Source: Paenibacillus sp. Root444D2
Lineage (GTDB): Bacteria > Bacillota > Bacilli > Paenibacillales > NBRC-103111
Assembly (NCBI RefSeq): GCF_001426375.1
Contig: NZ_LMEO01000045.1
Location: 929,173-993,172 of the forward strand
Direction of reading: 5' to 3'
Length of the DNA stretch: 64,000 nucleotides
Shown here: positions 41,211 through 50,394 of the stretch, in pieces
Layout of the letters: each line of letters begins with the position of its first letter
Numbering within the stretch: position 1 is the first letter of the stretch
The notes under the pieces: generated by a model
Database searches by the model: none
What the model was told of the DNA's origin: nothing
What the model saw: only the letters and a program-made list of their open reading frames with translations
Translations under genes and position numbers: made by a program

Positions 41211-43184
41211 TTAGGTGACTTCTCCGCCGAAATGAGTTTTAGTATGATCATCAAACATCTTGTGCAGCGTTTGAATATATAGAAACACATCAAAAACTGG
41301 TTGGTACAGATCTTCATTCCGTTCTACATAATCGGACGTCTGAGACCACAGTTGTCGAGCATCCTCCGCCCTGCCTTCTGCCCTAGCCGCTAAAGCAGAA
41401 GCAAGAAGACTAACTATATCCGCATGAAATTGTAAATATTCCCATGACTTTGTGAGCGTTGGATGAAGTCCTGCTGCTAGGTTTCGATCCATAACAGGTC
41501 GAAATTCGTTAACTACCTCTTGCACAGACCGCAGTTTTTCAGCTGCTTCAATGCTGACCCTTGGCTTCTCCCCTCTCATATAAGGCGGATCAAAAAGGTC
41601 AGAGATCGTCTTCAAGTAAGTTAAACAGGCTTCACCCTCGTCTCCAAAGGAAGCCATGAAATATTCTTTGGCTAACTGTGTGAATTCTGCTTCGTCGTTC
41701 CATAACGTTTTTCCAAGTACATACATGCCCAAACCAGTTGGGAAAAAAGAGCGCTGTGTTTGATCACTGACGATTCCGTTTAATCGAAGGATCTTTAAAT
41801 TTTTCACGTCTTGGCTGATCATATCCGCCATTTGAAAATATCCAGGATCCAAATAATGATCCCACATATGATGATACTCGTATGTGAAGCCATCTCCGTC
41901 AAATAATTCTTGCCACGCTTTCAGGAAGGCCACATTCTCCCGGATGTTCGTCGGGAACTTTAGACGATTTCGAACAAAGGGTTGGATTTCAATCCCCGTT
42001 GTATCTGAATCGTAGCTGCTGCTGTAGGTTCGGCTGATGGGTGCAAACAGAAGCATGAATCTACCTGGATTTTTCAACGTTTCGGTCTCTGGTACCCAAA
42101 GTAGATCCAAATACAGCAAGAACACGACTTTGGTGCTCAGATTCCTTGAAGTCAATTCCTCGTCCAATTCGTTTAACATCATCATATAAAAATCGGATGG
42201 TAACGCTTTTACGCAGTCTTCACATTCACAATGATTATTGAACGCATCAGCTAACCAAAAATGCAACATATCGATATGAGGGTTCTTTTGCGCATGATCA
42301 GCTGCATATTGGACAACTAACTTTCTTGCTTCTGGATTAGAAAAGCATAAATTCGTGTTCAGCGGAACACCGTGCCAAAGCTCCCTTTTTCCATCCACTA
42401 AGGCAAAGTAACGAGATTTCTCTTCATCGACCGCATAATCAACGGAATCCCAACCTAGACAAGGAAGTCCAAGCGGTTCTCCAGTCCAGCCGTGACCTAC
42501 CGCATGATAGATTAAACCTCGTTTTTTGATCTCCTTCTCCATTTCAACCGTAAAGGCGTCCACTTGTTCGACTGTAATCGTCTCAGGTTGCTTGTACTTA
42601 TTGTGTCGGTGACCATACCAACGATCAAAAAATGTATAAGGGGTTTTGAATTCCAGGAAGTAGGAATTGAAGCCTGCCTTCGGCGCCCAATGAATGTTAT
42701 CAAGCATATTCTCAATACTGACGGCACCCTCGATGCAAAGCCCTCTATGTCGATAGGCAGCTTTTTCGTTAACCTTAGCACTTATGGACTCAAGAGCTTT
42801 CTTAGGTACATAATCTCCATCTGCTCCAGGTCGTAGAAAGCGGCATCCAGCCTCTTCAAGGAATCGATACACCCCCAACAGAACGCTGCGTGGATTGGAA
42901 CCGGCAATATGTCCCTTTCCGCCCATTACGTTAATGTATATGGCATCATCCAATTCCGGATCTTCCAATTCGGTCATGGAAATACCAAATTCACCAAATG
43001 AACCTACCCATAAGTAAGGTGCTTCACTCTCGGAATAGATGGCTTCTTTGCGAAAGTCAATATGGTGCTCAGGCGACATGCGAAGCAGATAGTTTGTAAG
43101 TTCTTGGATAGCAAAGTATATGGTAGGATGTTCCTGAATGATCGCAATCGTTACAGCTTTGACCTGGGTATGGTTTAATCCCAT
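41211..43184 (-). CDS. DUF4838-containing glycoside-hydrolase-like protein
   Basis: A 657-residue cytoplasmic protein. The N-terminal 110 residues match the alpha-glucuronidase/hexosaminidase-type N-terminal domain (YFAIQELTNYLLRM, GVYRFLEEAGCRFLRPG). The next part is barrel-like and contains LHFWLADAFNNHCECEDCVK plus LPSDFYMMMLNELDEEL, the DUF4838 hallmark with three Cys. DUF4838 proteins are frequent in sugar-degradation loci and thought to be glycosidases; the catalytic residues are not established, and Asp/Glu in the CxCxxC area are only candidates. It is 15 bases from the permease gene before it, so it is probably co-transcribed with the transporter. Confidence 0.8.
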   Translation of the reverse strand: MGLNHTQVKAVTIAIIQEHPTIYFAIQELTNYLLRMSPEHHIDFRKEAIYSESEAPYLWVGSFGEFGISMTELEDPELDDAIYINVMGGKGHIAGSNPRSVLLGVYRFLEEAGCRFLRPGADGDYVPKKALESISAKVNEKAAYRHRGLCIEGAVSIENMLDNIHWAPKAGFNSYFLEFKTPYTFFDRWYGHRHNKYKQPETITVEQVDAFTVEMEKEIKKRGLIYHAVGHGWTGEPLGLPCLGWDSVDYAVDEEKSRYFALVDGKRELWHGVPLNTNLCFSNPEARKLVVQYAADHAQKNPHIDMLHFWLADAFNNHCECEDCVKALPSDFYMMMLNELDEELTSRNLSTKVVFLLYLDLLWVPETETLKNPGRFMLLFAPISRTYSSSYDSDTTGIEIQPFVRNRLKFPTNIRENVAFLKAWQELFDGDGFTYEYHHMWDHYLDPGYFQMADMISQDVKNLKILRLNGIVSDQTQRSFFPTGLGMYVLGKTLWNDEAEFTQLAKEYFMASFGDEGEACLTYLKTISDLFDPPYMRGEKPRVSIEAAEKLRSVQEVVNEFRPVMDRNLAAGLHPTLTKSWEYLQFHADIVSLLASALAARAEGRAEDARQLWSQTSDYVERNEDLYQPVFDVFLYIQTLHKMFDDHTKTHFGGEVT

Positions 43185-43199
43185 ATACGTAACCTCCTC

Positions 43200-44066
43200 C
43201 TATTCTTTTAAGGAGCCCACCATGGCACCTTTGACAAAATATTTTTGCAAAAATGGATAGACCAGTAAGATTGGAACCGTAGCAAAGATGATGACAGCGG
43301 ACTTCATCGTTTCGACTGTAGAGTTTTCGATTTGCGTTTTGTCAAATTCGAGTCCGAGTTCACTATTTTGGACAATTCCCCTCAAGATAATTTGAAGTGG
43401 ATACATGTCTTTGTTACGAATGTAAATCAGCGCATCAAAGTATGCATTCCACTCGCCAACAGCATGGAAAAGCCCAAGTGTGGCAAATACGGGCAGCGAT
43501 AGGGGAATCGTAATACGTGCAAAAATGCCAAATTCACTACATCCATCGATTGACGCAGCATCAAACATTTCCGAAGAGATCCCCTGAAAGAAAGTCTTCA
43601 TAATAATGACTCCAAACGCGCCAACAGCTCCTGGGATTATGAGCGCCCAGAACGTATTTGTCATTCCTAAATGATGAACGACCAGAAAGCGTGGAATGAG
43701 CGGAGCCGAGAAAACGAATGTGACAATCATGAGCTTCACAATGAGTTTTCGGCCAGGCATAAACGGTCTAGAAAGTGCATAGGCCATCGTCGAGGTAAAA
43801 AACAAATAAAACAAAGTGCCCATAACCGTAATATAGCAAGTAACGCCCATAGCCTTCCACATATGACCCTCGGTAAGGATAATTCGATATACAGACGTAT
43901 TAAACCCTTTGGGCCATAAGAAGACTTGATCTAAATTCACGTATTCGTTAGAACTTAGAGAAACCGCGAGCACATGCAGCATGGGAGTAAGCATTGTACA
44001 GCCAAGAACTATGAAAAACAGTCCGTTAAGGATATGAAACATTCGTTCGGATTTATAAATGGGCAT
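43200..44066 (-). CDS. Carbohydrate ABC transporter permease (LplC/YtcP type)
   Basis: A 288-residue inner-membrane permease with about six helices. The EAA loop FDAASIDGCSEFGIFARITI near residue 185 docks on the ATPase. The N-terminus ERMFHILNGLFFIVLG and the C-terminal YFVKGAMVGSLKE are typical of the LplC/YtcP group that handles large oligosaccharides. It forms a transporter with the gene upstream (LplB type) and the lipoprotein at 45180-46787. The gap is 30 bases. The orphan binding protein at 24186-25766 may also use it. Confidence 0.93.
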   Translation of the reverse strand: MPIYKSERMFHILNGLFFIVLGCTMLTPMLHVLAVSLSSNEYVNLDQVFLWPKGFNTSVYRIILTEGHMWKAMGVTCYITVMGTLFYLFFTSTMAYALSRPFMPGRKLIVKLMIVTFVFSAPLIPRFLVVHHLGMTNTFWALIIPGAVGAFGVIIMKTFFQGISSEMFDAASIDGCSEFGIFARITIPLSLPVFATLGLFHAVGEWNAYFDALIYIRNKDMYPLQIILRGIVQNSELGLEFDKTQIENSTVETMKSAVIIFATVPILLVYPFLQKYFVKGAMVGSLKE

Positions 44067-44096
44067 TAAATACTTCCTCCTCCGACAAGCGATCCC

Positions 44097-45065
44097 TTAG
44101 TAAATGCTTTCCCCAGTCAATTTCTTAGCTAACTTGTTCATCCCAAGAACCAATATAAGTCCAACTACCGCTTTGAAAAAGCCGATGGCTGTCGTATAGC
44201 TGAACTGAGCTTGCAGCAATCCAACCTGATATACGTATACATCGATCACATCCGACACATCCCTCACAATCGAGTTGGAGTAGATTAAGATTTCTTCAAC
44301 GCCAGTATCGAGAAGATGTCCGACTCGCAGCAGAAGTAGAACAACTAGCGTAGGCATCAAACTGGGCAGTGTAATATACCACATCTGTTTCCAACGGTTG
44401 GCGCCATCTACAGTCGCAGCTTCATACAAGTTCGGGTTGATTCCCGCTATAGCGGCTAAATAAAGAATCATTCCCCAACCAACCTCTTTCCATATTGCAG
44501 ACCCAACGACAATGCTTCGGAAAAACTGGGAATCCTGCAGAAATATTATTCTTTCCATCCCTAACCATGCAAGGAGATCATTGAAAATCCCATGCACATC
44601 GAGCAGTTGATAGAAAATACCTCCTACTATAACCCACGACAGAAAGTGAGGGAAATAAAGCACAGTTTGCACTGTCCGTTTAAATAATATATGCCTGATC
44701 TCGTTTAGTAATAGGGCGAGAATAATCGGTGCCGGGAAACTAAAAACTAATCGGTAAAAGCTGATAATAAGTGTATTTTTAAGAATACGGTAAAAATCCT
44801 GATACTCTATCATCTTCTGGAACTGCAAGAGTCCGACCCATTTACTTCCAGTAATGCCTTTGAACATATCATAGTTTTGGAAGACAATAATATTTCCAAA
44901 CAAAGGTACATATTTAAAGATAAGAAAATGCAACATACCAGGTAGGCAAATAAGGACTAGAACCAACTTTCGATTGGAGCCAATCTTGTTTAATAAGGCT
45001 GGTATGTTGAAAAGTGCCGACTTCCGATTGGAAGAGATCTTGTTAGATAAGGTTGTATTGTTCAT
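44097..45065 (-). CDS. Carbohydrate ABC transporter permease (LplB type) with duplicated N-terminus
   Basis: ATG 45065 is preferred (AGGTGG about 9 bases upstream) over GTG 45077; the product is 322 residues. It has about six helices and the EAA loop YEAATVDGANRWKQMWYITL near residue 215. It begins with two similar 18-residue units, NKISSNRK and NKIGSNRK, before the first helix. At the DNA level this is a 54-base tandem duplication. The rest is a normal LplB permease. It lies between the LplA-type lipoprotein and the LplC permease. Confidence 0.93.
   Translation of the reverse strand: MNNTTLSNKISSNRKSALFNIPALLNKIGSNRKLVLVLICLPGMLHFLIFKYVPLFGNIIVFQNYDMFKGITGSKWVGLLQFQKMIEYQDFYRILKNTLIISFYRLVFSFPAPIILALLLNEIRHILFKRTVQTVLYFPHFLSWVIVGGIFYQLLDVHGIFNDLLAWLGMERIIFLQDSQFFRSIVVGSAIWKEVGWGMILYLAAIAGINPNLYEAATVDGANRWKQMWYITLPSLMPTLVVLLLLRVGHLLDTGVEEILIYSNSIVRDVSDVIDVYVYQVGLLQAQFSYTTAIGFFKAVVGLILVLGMNKLAKKLTGESIY
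44955..45056 (-). repeat. 54-base tandem duplication in the LplB N-terminus
   Basis: The units run on the minus strand about 45056-45009 and 45002-44955. They share CCTTAT, AACAAGAT and TCCAATCG at the same offset of 54 bases, with roughly three quarters of positions identical. They encode the cytoplasmic tail before helix 1. Confidence 0.7.
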
Positions 45066-45137
45066 CAAAAAAACCACCTTTGCTCGATTACTTCCAAGCG
45101 TTTCTGGATTGCTTATGATGGGGATGGAAAGCTGAGT

Positions 45138-45165
45138 TTAAAAGGGGAAGTTTTCACTTCCCCTT
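45138..45165 (-). terminator. Intrinsic terminator after the LplA-type lipoprotein gene
   Basis: AAGGGGAAG on the minus strand (from 45165) pairs with CTTCCCCTT (45150-45142), with a six-base loop and then TTTAAA. It is 15 bases after the stop. It should limit, but perhaps not abolish, transcription into the permease genes, as is usual for highly expressed binding proteins. Confidence 0.8.
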
Positions 45166-45179
45166 CAATTATTTTAGCT

Positions 45180-46787
45180 TTATTTCTTTTTGTTCTTTGC
45201 GTACCAATCATTAGCTTCCTTGATAGCAGCATCGCCACCGCGTTTTTTCCAATCAAGTACAAAATCGTCGAAACCTTTGTCTGGGTCCAACTTGCCTGTC
45301 ATGATCTTGATGACGGTATCTAGGAAAAGACTACTTTGAATATAGTTGAGCTCCGGCTTTGTTTTGATCGACTCTAGCGGCGGCATGTTAAGGCTCGGAA
45401 GATCGAACAGATTTTTATCTATGTAAGTCATGCCTTTTTTGATCAGCTCTGGATCGAGTATGCCTTCTTTTTTCACGACGTCGGGATTCAACTGTGTACT
45501 TCCAGCCGGATAAAGCAGGGATTGAAAGTGAAGTTTTTCCTTTGAGTTTACGTCGGATTTGACGTCATAATTAATTTGCCCATTTGATTCCGTGTAGTTA
45601 ATGTCTTTGATCCCATAATTGAAGAACGTGTTCTTCTTCGCATCTTCCGTGTATGCCCAGTCAAGGAACTGAATGAAGCGTTCAGGATTTTTTGCTTTTG
45701 CATTAAGGATATACACTTTTGCAATACCAGCGCCACGAGGACCGAGTAAATATTGCCCGTTGCTTTGCTTAGCTCCTGGCAGCAAGTCAACAACCGCCTT
45801 TTTACTGTCGAATTTATCCGTTGTCCAAGTGTTTAGGTTTCTCAGATCGTGGCTCCACATGGCAACTTTATCGCTTTGGATCGCCTTGTTCCAATCCGCA
45901 TCCTTGACATTTACAAAGTCTTTGTTAACGTAACCCTTATCATAAAGCAATTTATAGAATTTAATGGCATCCTTCATTTTGGGATTGATAATGTCAGGAA
46001 GGAATTGGCCGTTCACGTCGTGCCAAGCTAGCACATTGTTCTCTCCACCTGTAAGACCGAACGCATAAAAGAAGAAGTTACTAAATCCGAACCCTCCGCG
46101 CAGTTCATAACCAACTTCGTCATTTTGACCATTTCCGTTTAAATCTGTTGTCTTCACCTTCTCGAAAAAGGCGAGGTATTCGTCGAGTGTTTCCGGTTGC
46201 TTCATACCTAGCTTGTCAAGCCAATCTTTACGTATAAGTAATGCTTGTGGAGACATCGGAGTTATTGGTTTAGGAATCCCATAAATTTTACCATCTTTGC
46301 TAACGAGGGGATTCTGCCAGACGTAGTCTGGTATTTTTGCCTTAATATTTTTGCCGTACTTGTCGAGCAGATCATTCAGTTGAAGGAAAATGCCGTTCTC
46401 CACTGCGGTAGGGTGAGCTGGATCCGTAATTGATGACGAAGTAACTACTTCTGGAATGTCACCGGAGGCAAACCGGACTGTAACCTGCGCTGAATAATCG
46501 GAAGATGGGATGAACTCAAACTGGATGTTGGTGGGTTGGCCGATATAATCAGAAAACAATTTGGACATTTCAGTTGTGTACTTATCGTCTTTCTTCGCCT
46601 GTTTGGTGTAGGCGTACGCACCGTCGTTGGACAAAACGTTAAACGTTGCCGGGACCGGTACTTTGGATGTTTCTGTTGCTGTAGCTTTAGCATCTGTAGC
46701 TACAGGTCTATCCTTAGAACTGCATGCTGTTAGCAATGCGGAAATACTCATCGCAACTGTCAGTGCTACGGGTAACCACTTTTTCAT
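45180..46787 (-). CDS. LplA-type extracellular solute-binding lipoprotein
   Basis: A 535-residue protein with a lipoprotein signal peptide; lipobox LTAC places the lipid-modified Cys at residue 22. DLNGNGQNDE resembles the calcium loop of AlgQ-type proteins. KDWLDKLGMK and RFASGDIPE are shared with the paralog at 24186-25766. It captures an oligosaccharide outside and hands it to the LplB/LplC pair that follows. A terminator hairpin separates it from the permeases, as is common. Confidence 0.94.
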   Translation of the reverse strand: MKKWLPVALTVAMSISALLTACSSKDRPVATDAKATATETSKVPVPATFNVLSNDGAYAYTKQAKKDDKYTTEMSKLFSDYIGQPTNIQFEFIPSSDYSAQVTVRFASGDIPEVVTSSSITDPAHPTAVENGIFLQLNDLLDKYGKNIKAKIPDYVWQNPLVSKDGKIYGIPKPITPMSPQALLIRKDWLDKLGMKQPETLDEYLAFFEKVKTTDLNGNGQNDEVGYELRGGFGFSNFFFYAFGLTGGENNVLAWHDVNGQFLPDIINPKMKDAIKFYKLLYDKGYVNKDFVNVKDADWNKAIQSDKVAMWSHDLRNLNTWTTDKFDSKKAVVDLLPGAKQSNGQYLLGPRGAGIAKVYILNAKAKNPERFIQFLDWAYTEDAKKNTFFNYGIKDINYTESNGQINYDVKSDVNSKEKLHFQSLLYPAGSTQLNPDVVKKEGILDPELIKKGMTYIDKNLFDLPSLNMPPLESIKTKPELNYIQSSLFLDTVIKIMTGKLDPDKGFDDFVLDWKKRGGDAAIKEANDWYAKNKKK

Positions 46788-46907
46788 GTACTTTTCCCCC
46801 TTTACCTTGCTGCAAATTGGGTGATGCTTAAATGTTTCTACGTTTCTTCAAGCTTAAAAGAAATAGATTCATCCGAATATGGAAGAAATAGCTGATGTTA
46901 TGTGCTT

Positions 46908-48278
46908 TTATGACTTAATTACACTGTTTTCACCATATTGAAGAGTTTGAAATCTTTTCTCTGCCTCTATAACTGCACCTATGATAATCCATTCATTTTC
47001 CGGTACAAAAGGACCGCGATACCCGTGGAGGACGAATGCCTCCGCTTCATAACCGCCTTCTATCAGTATTTGACGTGTAGGAATGTAGGTAGGAACTCCG
47101 TTACTGTAGCCTAGTACCATTACGTTCATAGTTGAGAATAACCTTTTGATATGTATCGCATATTCAGAGGGAATCTCTCCTTCCAATGCAATCATCCGGA
47201 ACCTATCTCCCAAACCCCACACTGTGATTGTAAAAGGAAGAACTTGCCGTACCCTTCCTTCTTTAATGGCATCAACTGTTCGTCTTGCCGCTCGTCTTTT
47301 GTACTCGGTTTTCGTTTCGTCCTCTGCGATGGCGAGCATTTCATTTAGCCCCCAAGGCTCTGTGAATAGTCGAACTTCAAGCTCAACAGTCTGTATGGAG
47401 CCCGTAAGTGGCATAGCTTCACACTTCGAAATCGTTCGCTTTACATCTTCCGCCAATTCCACGCCCGCTTCTCGCATTTCCTCCACCGTGCACGATTTAA
47501 AGCGGTCTCCAATTACGGTTTTCAGCGGTTTAATGTCCGCCCCGCAGCCCTGTAAATAAATCGCAATATTGTCTGGAAACGACGCCTCCAATTCCGTGCA
47601 TGCTTGACCTACAAACTCTGCTGAAATCTTATTCGTTCCAATACAGGTAGGATGACAGCCGTAGCTGAACAAAAGTCCCTTCCGCTTGTTCTGTGCATCA
47701 AGCAATTGAAGCACGAAAAGGTCTTGATCCGTTTCCGCTTGAAAATTCGGCTTTAACATCATACCTTCATTTGTCAACAGCCTTCTGCTAACCCCTGCAT
47801 TCGAAACTCCCTTCGAAAGTAGTAGGGTACCCTCTACTAAGTTTTCCGAACATTGCCGCACCAGACTGATTATAGTATCACGAATAAATCGAAAATAGCG
47901 GATGTCCTCTGCATAATCGATATCATCCTCCTTTTCCGGCCATTTCTCCTGCCCAAGACTGTACCCCCCTCTACGCCTTTCATGAGCCTCCCCTGTCAAA
48001 TAAACGGAACAATGTGTATGGGAAAAGTTAATTAATACCTGCTCAGCTTTTAACCCGAATACTTCTAGTAAAGCTTCCTTTATGCCCATTACAAAGCTGC
48101 CGTCCCCACCGAGCGCATCCAAAGTAATGACGACAAGCTGACCCATGCTTTCAATCAAGGCAACTTTAACGAAAATATCATCCAGCACCCCTTCACACTT
48201 TCGATCCCTTCCCCCAAAACCAGCCAAAAAAACTGGATTGCCGGGCGTGATGTTATTTTTTGCGATCGCGAATTTCAA
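46908..48278 (-). CDS. Neutral/alkaline ceramidase N-terminal-domain-like hydrolase (copy 2)
   Basis: The start is likely TTG 48278, because AGGAG lies 9 bases upstream and just before an alternative TTG 48287; the product is 456 residues. The motif series NITPGNPVFLAGFGG, INFSHTHCSVYLTGEAH (metal His), SYGCHPTCIG and IYLQGCGADIKPL matches the ceramidase-like family. It differs enough from copy 1 at 34955-36271 to be an old paralog. There is no signal peptide. Its position upstream of the transporter suggests action on the imported substrate. Function unproven in the family outside true ceramidases. Confidence 0.82.
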   Translation of the reverse strand: MKFAIAKNNITPGNPVFLAGFGGRDRKCEGVLDDIFVKVALIESMGQLVVITLDALGGDGSFVMGIKEALLEVFGLKAEQVLINFSHTHCSVYLTGEAHERRRGGYSLGQEKWPEKEDDIDYAEDIRYFRFIRDTIISLVRQCSENLVEGTLLLSKGVSNAGVSRRLLTNEGMMLKPNFQAETDQDLFVLQLLDAQNKRKGLLFSYGCHPTCIGTNKISAEFVGQACTELEASFPDNIAIYLQGCGADIKPLKTVIGDRFKSCTVEEMREAGVELAEDVKRTISKCEAMPLTGSIQTVELEVRLFTEPWGLNEMLAIAEDETKTEYKRRAARRTVDAIKEGRVRQVLPFTITVWGLGDRFRMIALEGEIPSEYAIHIKRLFSTMNVMVLGYSNGVPTYIPTRQILIEGGYEAEAFVLHGYRGPFVPENEWIIIGAVIEAEKRFQTLQYGENSVIKS

Positions 48279-48507
48279 AGGTATCAACTCCTATCTGAAC
48301 GAGTTGTGCCAAGTCAAGCACTTAATTAATAGTACTAGGGACATTGAAAAAGGAATATGTACAGAAAGCAAAATTCATGTGTTTTTATTACTGCATCAGA
48401 AAACAACATATTTTTGCTGAATATACTATATTTTTAACTTCATAGTTTTGTTACGATCTTTGTGAATCTTTATTTATTATCAATAAATGTTAGGAGGTTT
48501 TGTATCC

Positions 48508-50337
48508 ATGTTGAAAGTTAATTTTCATCAAAAGTCTTTGTTTACTTTCATTTTAACTATTCTATTGATCCTATCCTTATCCGGAGGTGCAATCGCGATT
48601 ACACCGGATCAAAACAGCACAAATGGCAGTGATAAATCTCCATTTACGCTTGATGTGCATGCACTGCGCGATTCACAAAATGCAAAGCTGTATGTAACCG
48701 TGTTGTCTGGTGAACCACAAACTGATGTACCTAATGAATTTAAAAAAGTACAGGTCAAAGTATCCCGTCCTGATGGACAAGAAAAAAGTACAACGAACTA
48801 TAATGACGTCTCTGCACCGGGAGGTAAGGCGATCATAGAGCTGGGGGATGTGCCCTTGCTTGATATCATTTCGGTAGAAGTACTTGTCCAGACCCAACAA
48901 ACCGTAAATACAGAAGTATTAAACGGCACGACGGCGGTAACCGAATTTTCCGTTAATGCTCAAAAGATTGTAGTACCGGAGTTTCAAGGGTACGGCGCCC
49001 AGATGAACATGCACTTGTATACGGCGCTTAATGATCCTACAAGGGGTTTCGTGGGCAATGAACCGCCAAAAGAGTTGGAAAACGTAGAGGCTAAAGTCAA
49101 AGCGATGAAACCGGGGCTTGTTCGCATCTTTCTTTCCCCCGTTAACTTCGATCCCGGCAATGAGAACCGGATGGACTCCTTCATCAAAACCGTAAATCTC
49201 GCCCAGCAGGCTGGATCCACAGTGAATGTGACATGGTGGTTTATTGAAAGGGCAGCAAATGACGATCCAGTTAAACAGAAAGTCCTTATGGAAGAGAATA
49301 TGCGACAATTCGCGGATACTTTAATTGATTTGGTCAAAAATCGCGGACTGACCGCAGTCCAGCAAATTACGATTCAGAACGAGGTAAACACGTCGTGGGT
49401 AAAACCGGAATTATATGAACAATATTATCGCTTACTTGACAGCTACCTAAAAGACGCAGGAATCCGTGACCACATCAAGTTCGTAGGCGGGGATCTCGTC
49501 TATAATAATCAATTAACCTGGTTTACTTACATGGCTGACCATATGGGAGACATCTTGGACGGTTGGTCATCCCATATCTACTGGAACTATTGGGATACGG
49601 CTTACATGAAGCAACGTATTTCCGATATCAAAGGGATCTATACAGGCATTGCTCCGGAGAAACGGAAGCCTCTTTCGATAACCGAGTATGGTACTCGGGG
49701 TTATAAGTTCTATGATAATGATCCCAAGAAGCCAATCATGGATATAAATCCTTACCGAGTCGGTGCCTTAACCGCCACACTCGCCGGTAAATACAACGAC
49801 CTCGTTACTGGAATCAACGAAACGAACATGGCAGCTTTCGAACAAGCATGGTTCAATATGTTGGCGGTAAACGCAGGCTTTACGGGATTAGCTAAATGGG
49901 ATGCCTACCGTGCGCAATATGACTTCAGCTATCAGGATTACAGCCTGATCGGTTATCTTTTCAATCCAGCTCCGGGTGAAGATCGTTGGCCGTTACGTCC
50001 TTCCTATTACATGCAATGGCTAATGGGGAACACCACAGGCAAAGCTTGGCAGGTTTTGGGGTATGAAGGCTCATCGGGCGCCAAGCTGATCACACCGTTC
50101 CGAAGCCCGTCTGGCGATTGGACGATTTTTGCCCTGAGCACCGATCAAACGGCGGCTACATTTAGCGTAGGCGACCTGCCGGCGAACACCGATTTCAAGG
50201 TTATGGTCTGGAACGCTGATGGCAGTGGCACGGTGACAAGCTCCGGCAGCGTGAACTCTGGTGTTACAGGTACAGTCAATGTCCAAGCACCCGCTGGAAG
50301 TATGGTTGTTTTAACCACCGTAAATATCACTCCATAG
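48508..50337 (+). CDS. Secreted clan-A TIM-barrel glycoside hydrolase (paralog of 5777-8347)
   Basis: ATG 48508 has AGGAGG ten bases upstream; the earlier ATG at 48487 would include that site. The 609-residue product has a signal peptide (about residues 1-30). Residues 45-145 are a beta domain absent from the paralog. The barrel (about 150-470) has QITIQNEVN with probable acid/base Glu292 and ITEYGTRGYK with probable nucleophile Glu393. It also has GGDLVYNNQLTWFTYMADHM and LDGWSSHIYWNYWDTAY, all shared with the paralog. No LamG modules follow. It is transcribed against its neighbours. GH family not recognised. Confidence 0.8.
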   Translation: MLKVNFHQKSLFTFILTILLILSLSGGAIAITPDQNSTNGSDKSPFTLDVHALRDSQNAKLYVTVLSGEPQTDVPNEFKKVQVKVSRPDGQEKSTTNYNDVSAPGGKAIIELGDVPLLDIISVEVLVQTQQTVNTEVLNGTTAVTEFSVNAQKIVVPEFQGYGAQMNMHLYTALNDPTRGFVGNEPPKELENVEAKVKAMKPGLVRIFLSPVNFDPGNENRMDSFIKTVNLAQQAGSTVNVTWWFIERAANDDPVKQKVLMEENMRQFADTLIDLVKNRGLTAVQQITIQNEVNTSWVKPELYEQYYRLLDSYLKDAGIRDHIKFVGGDLVYNNQLTWFTYMADHMGDILDGWSSHIYWNYWDTAYMKQRISDIKGIYTGIAPEKRKPLSITEYGTRGYKFYDNDPKKPIMDINPYRVGALTATLAGKYNDLVTGINETNMAAFEQAWFNMLAVNAGFTGLAKWDAYRAQYDFSYQDYSLIGYLFNPAPGEDRWPLRPSYYMQWLMGNTTGKAWQVLGYEGSSGAKLITPFRSPSGDWTIFALSTDQTAATFSVGDLPANTDFKVMVWNADGSGTVTSSGSVNSGVTGTVNVQAPAGSMVVLTTVNITP

Positions 50338-50349
50338 ATTAGCAGAATG

Positions 50350-50389
50350 AAAAGGGGACTCGGAATTTGAATTTACCGAGTCCCCTTTT
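50350..50389. terminator. Strong bidirectional terminator
   Basis: AAAAGGGGACTCGG (50350-50363) pairs perfectly with CCGAGTCCCCTTTT (50376-50389), with a T-run on both strands. It lies between convergent genes (secreted glycosidase on +, deacetylase-fold protein on -). Confidence 0.92.
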
Positions 50390-50394
50390 CGTTT

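Noticed and set aside
48279..48507. Divergent promoter pair between the ceramidase-like and glycosidase genes
   Set aside because: The 229 bases are AT-rich with several TATA-like words, but I could not find a -35/-10 pair with good spacing on either strand.
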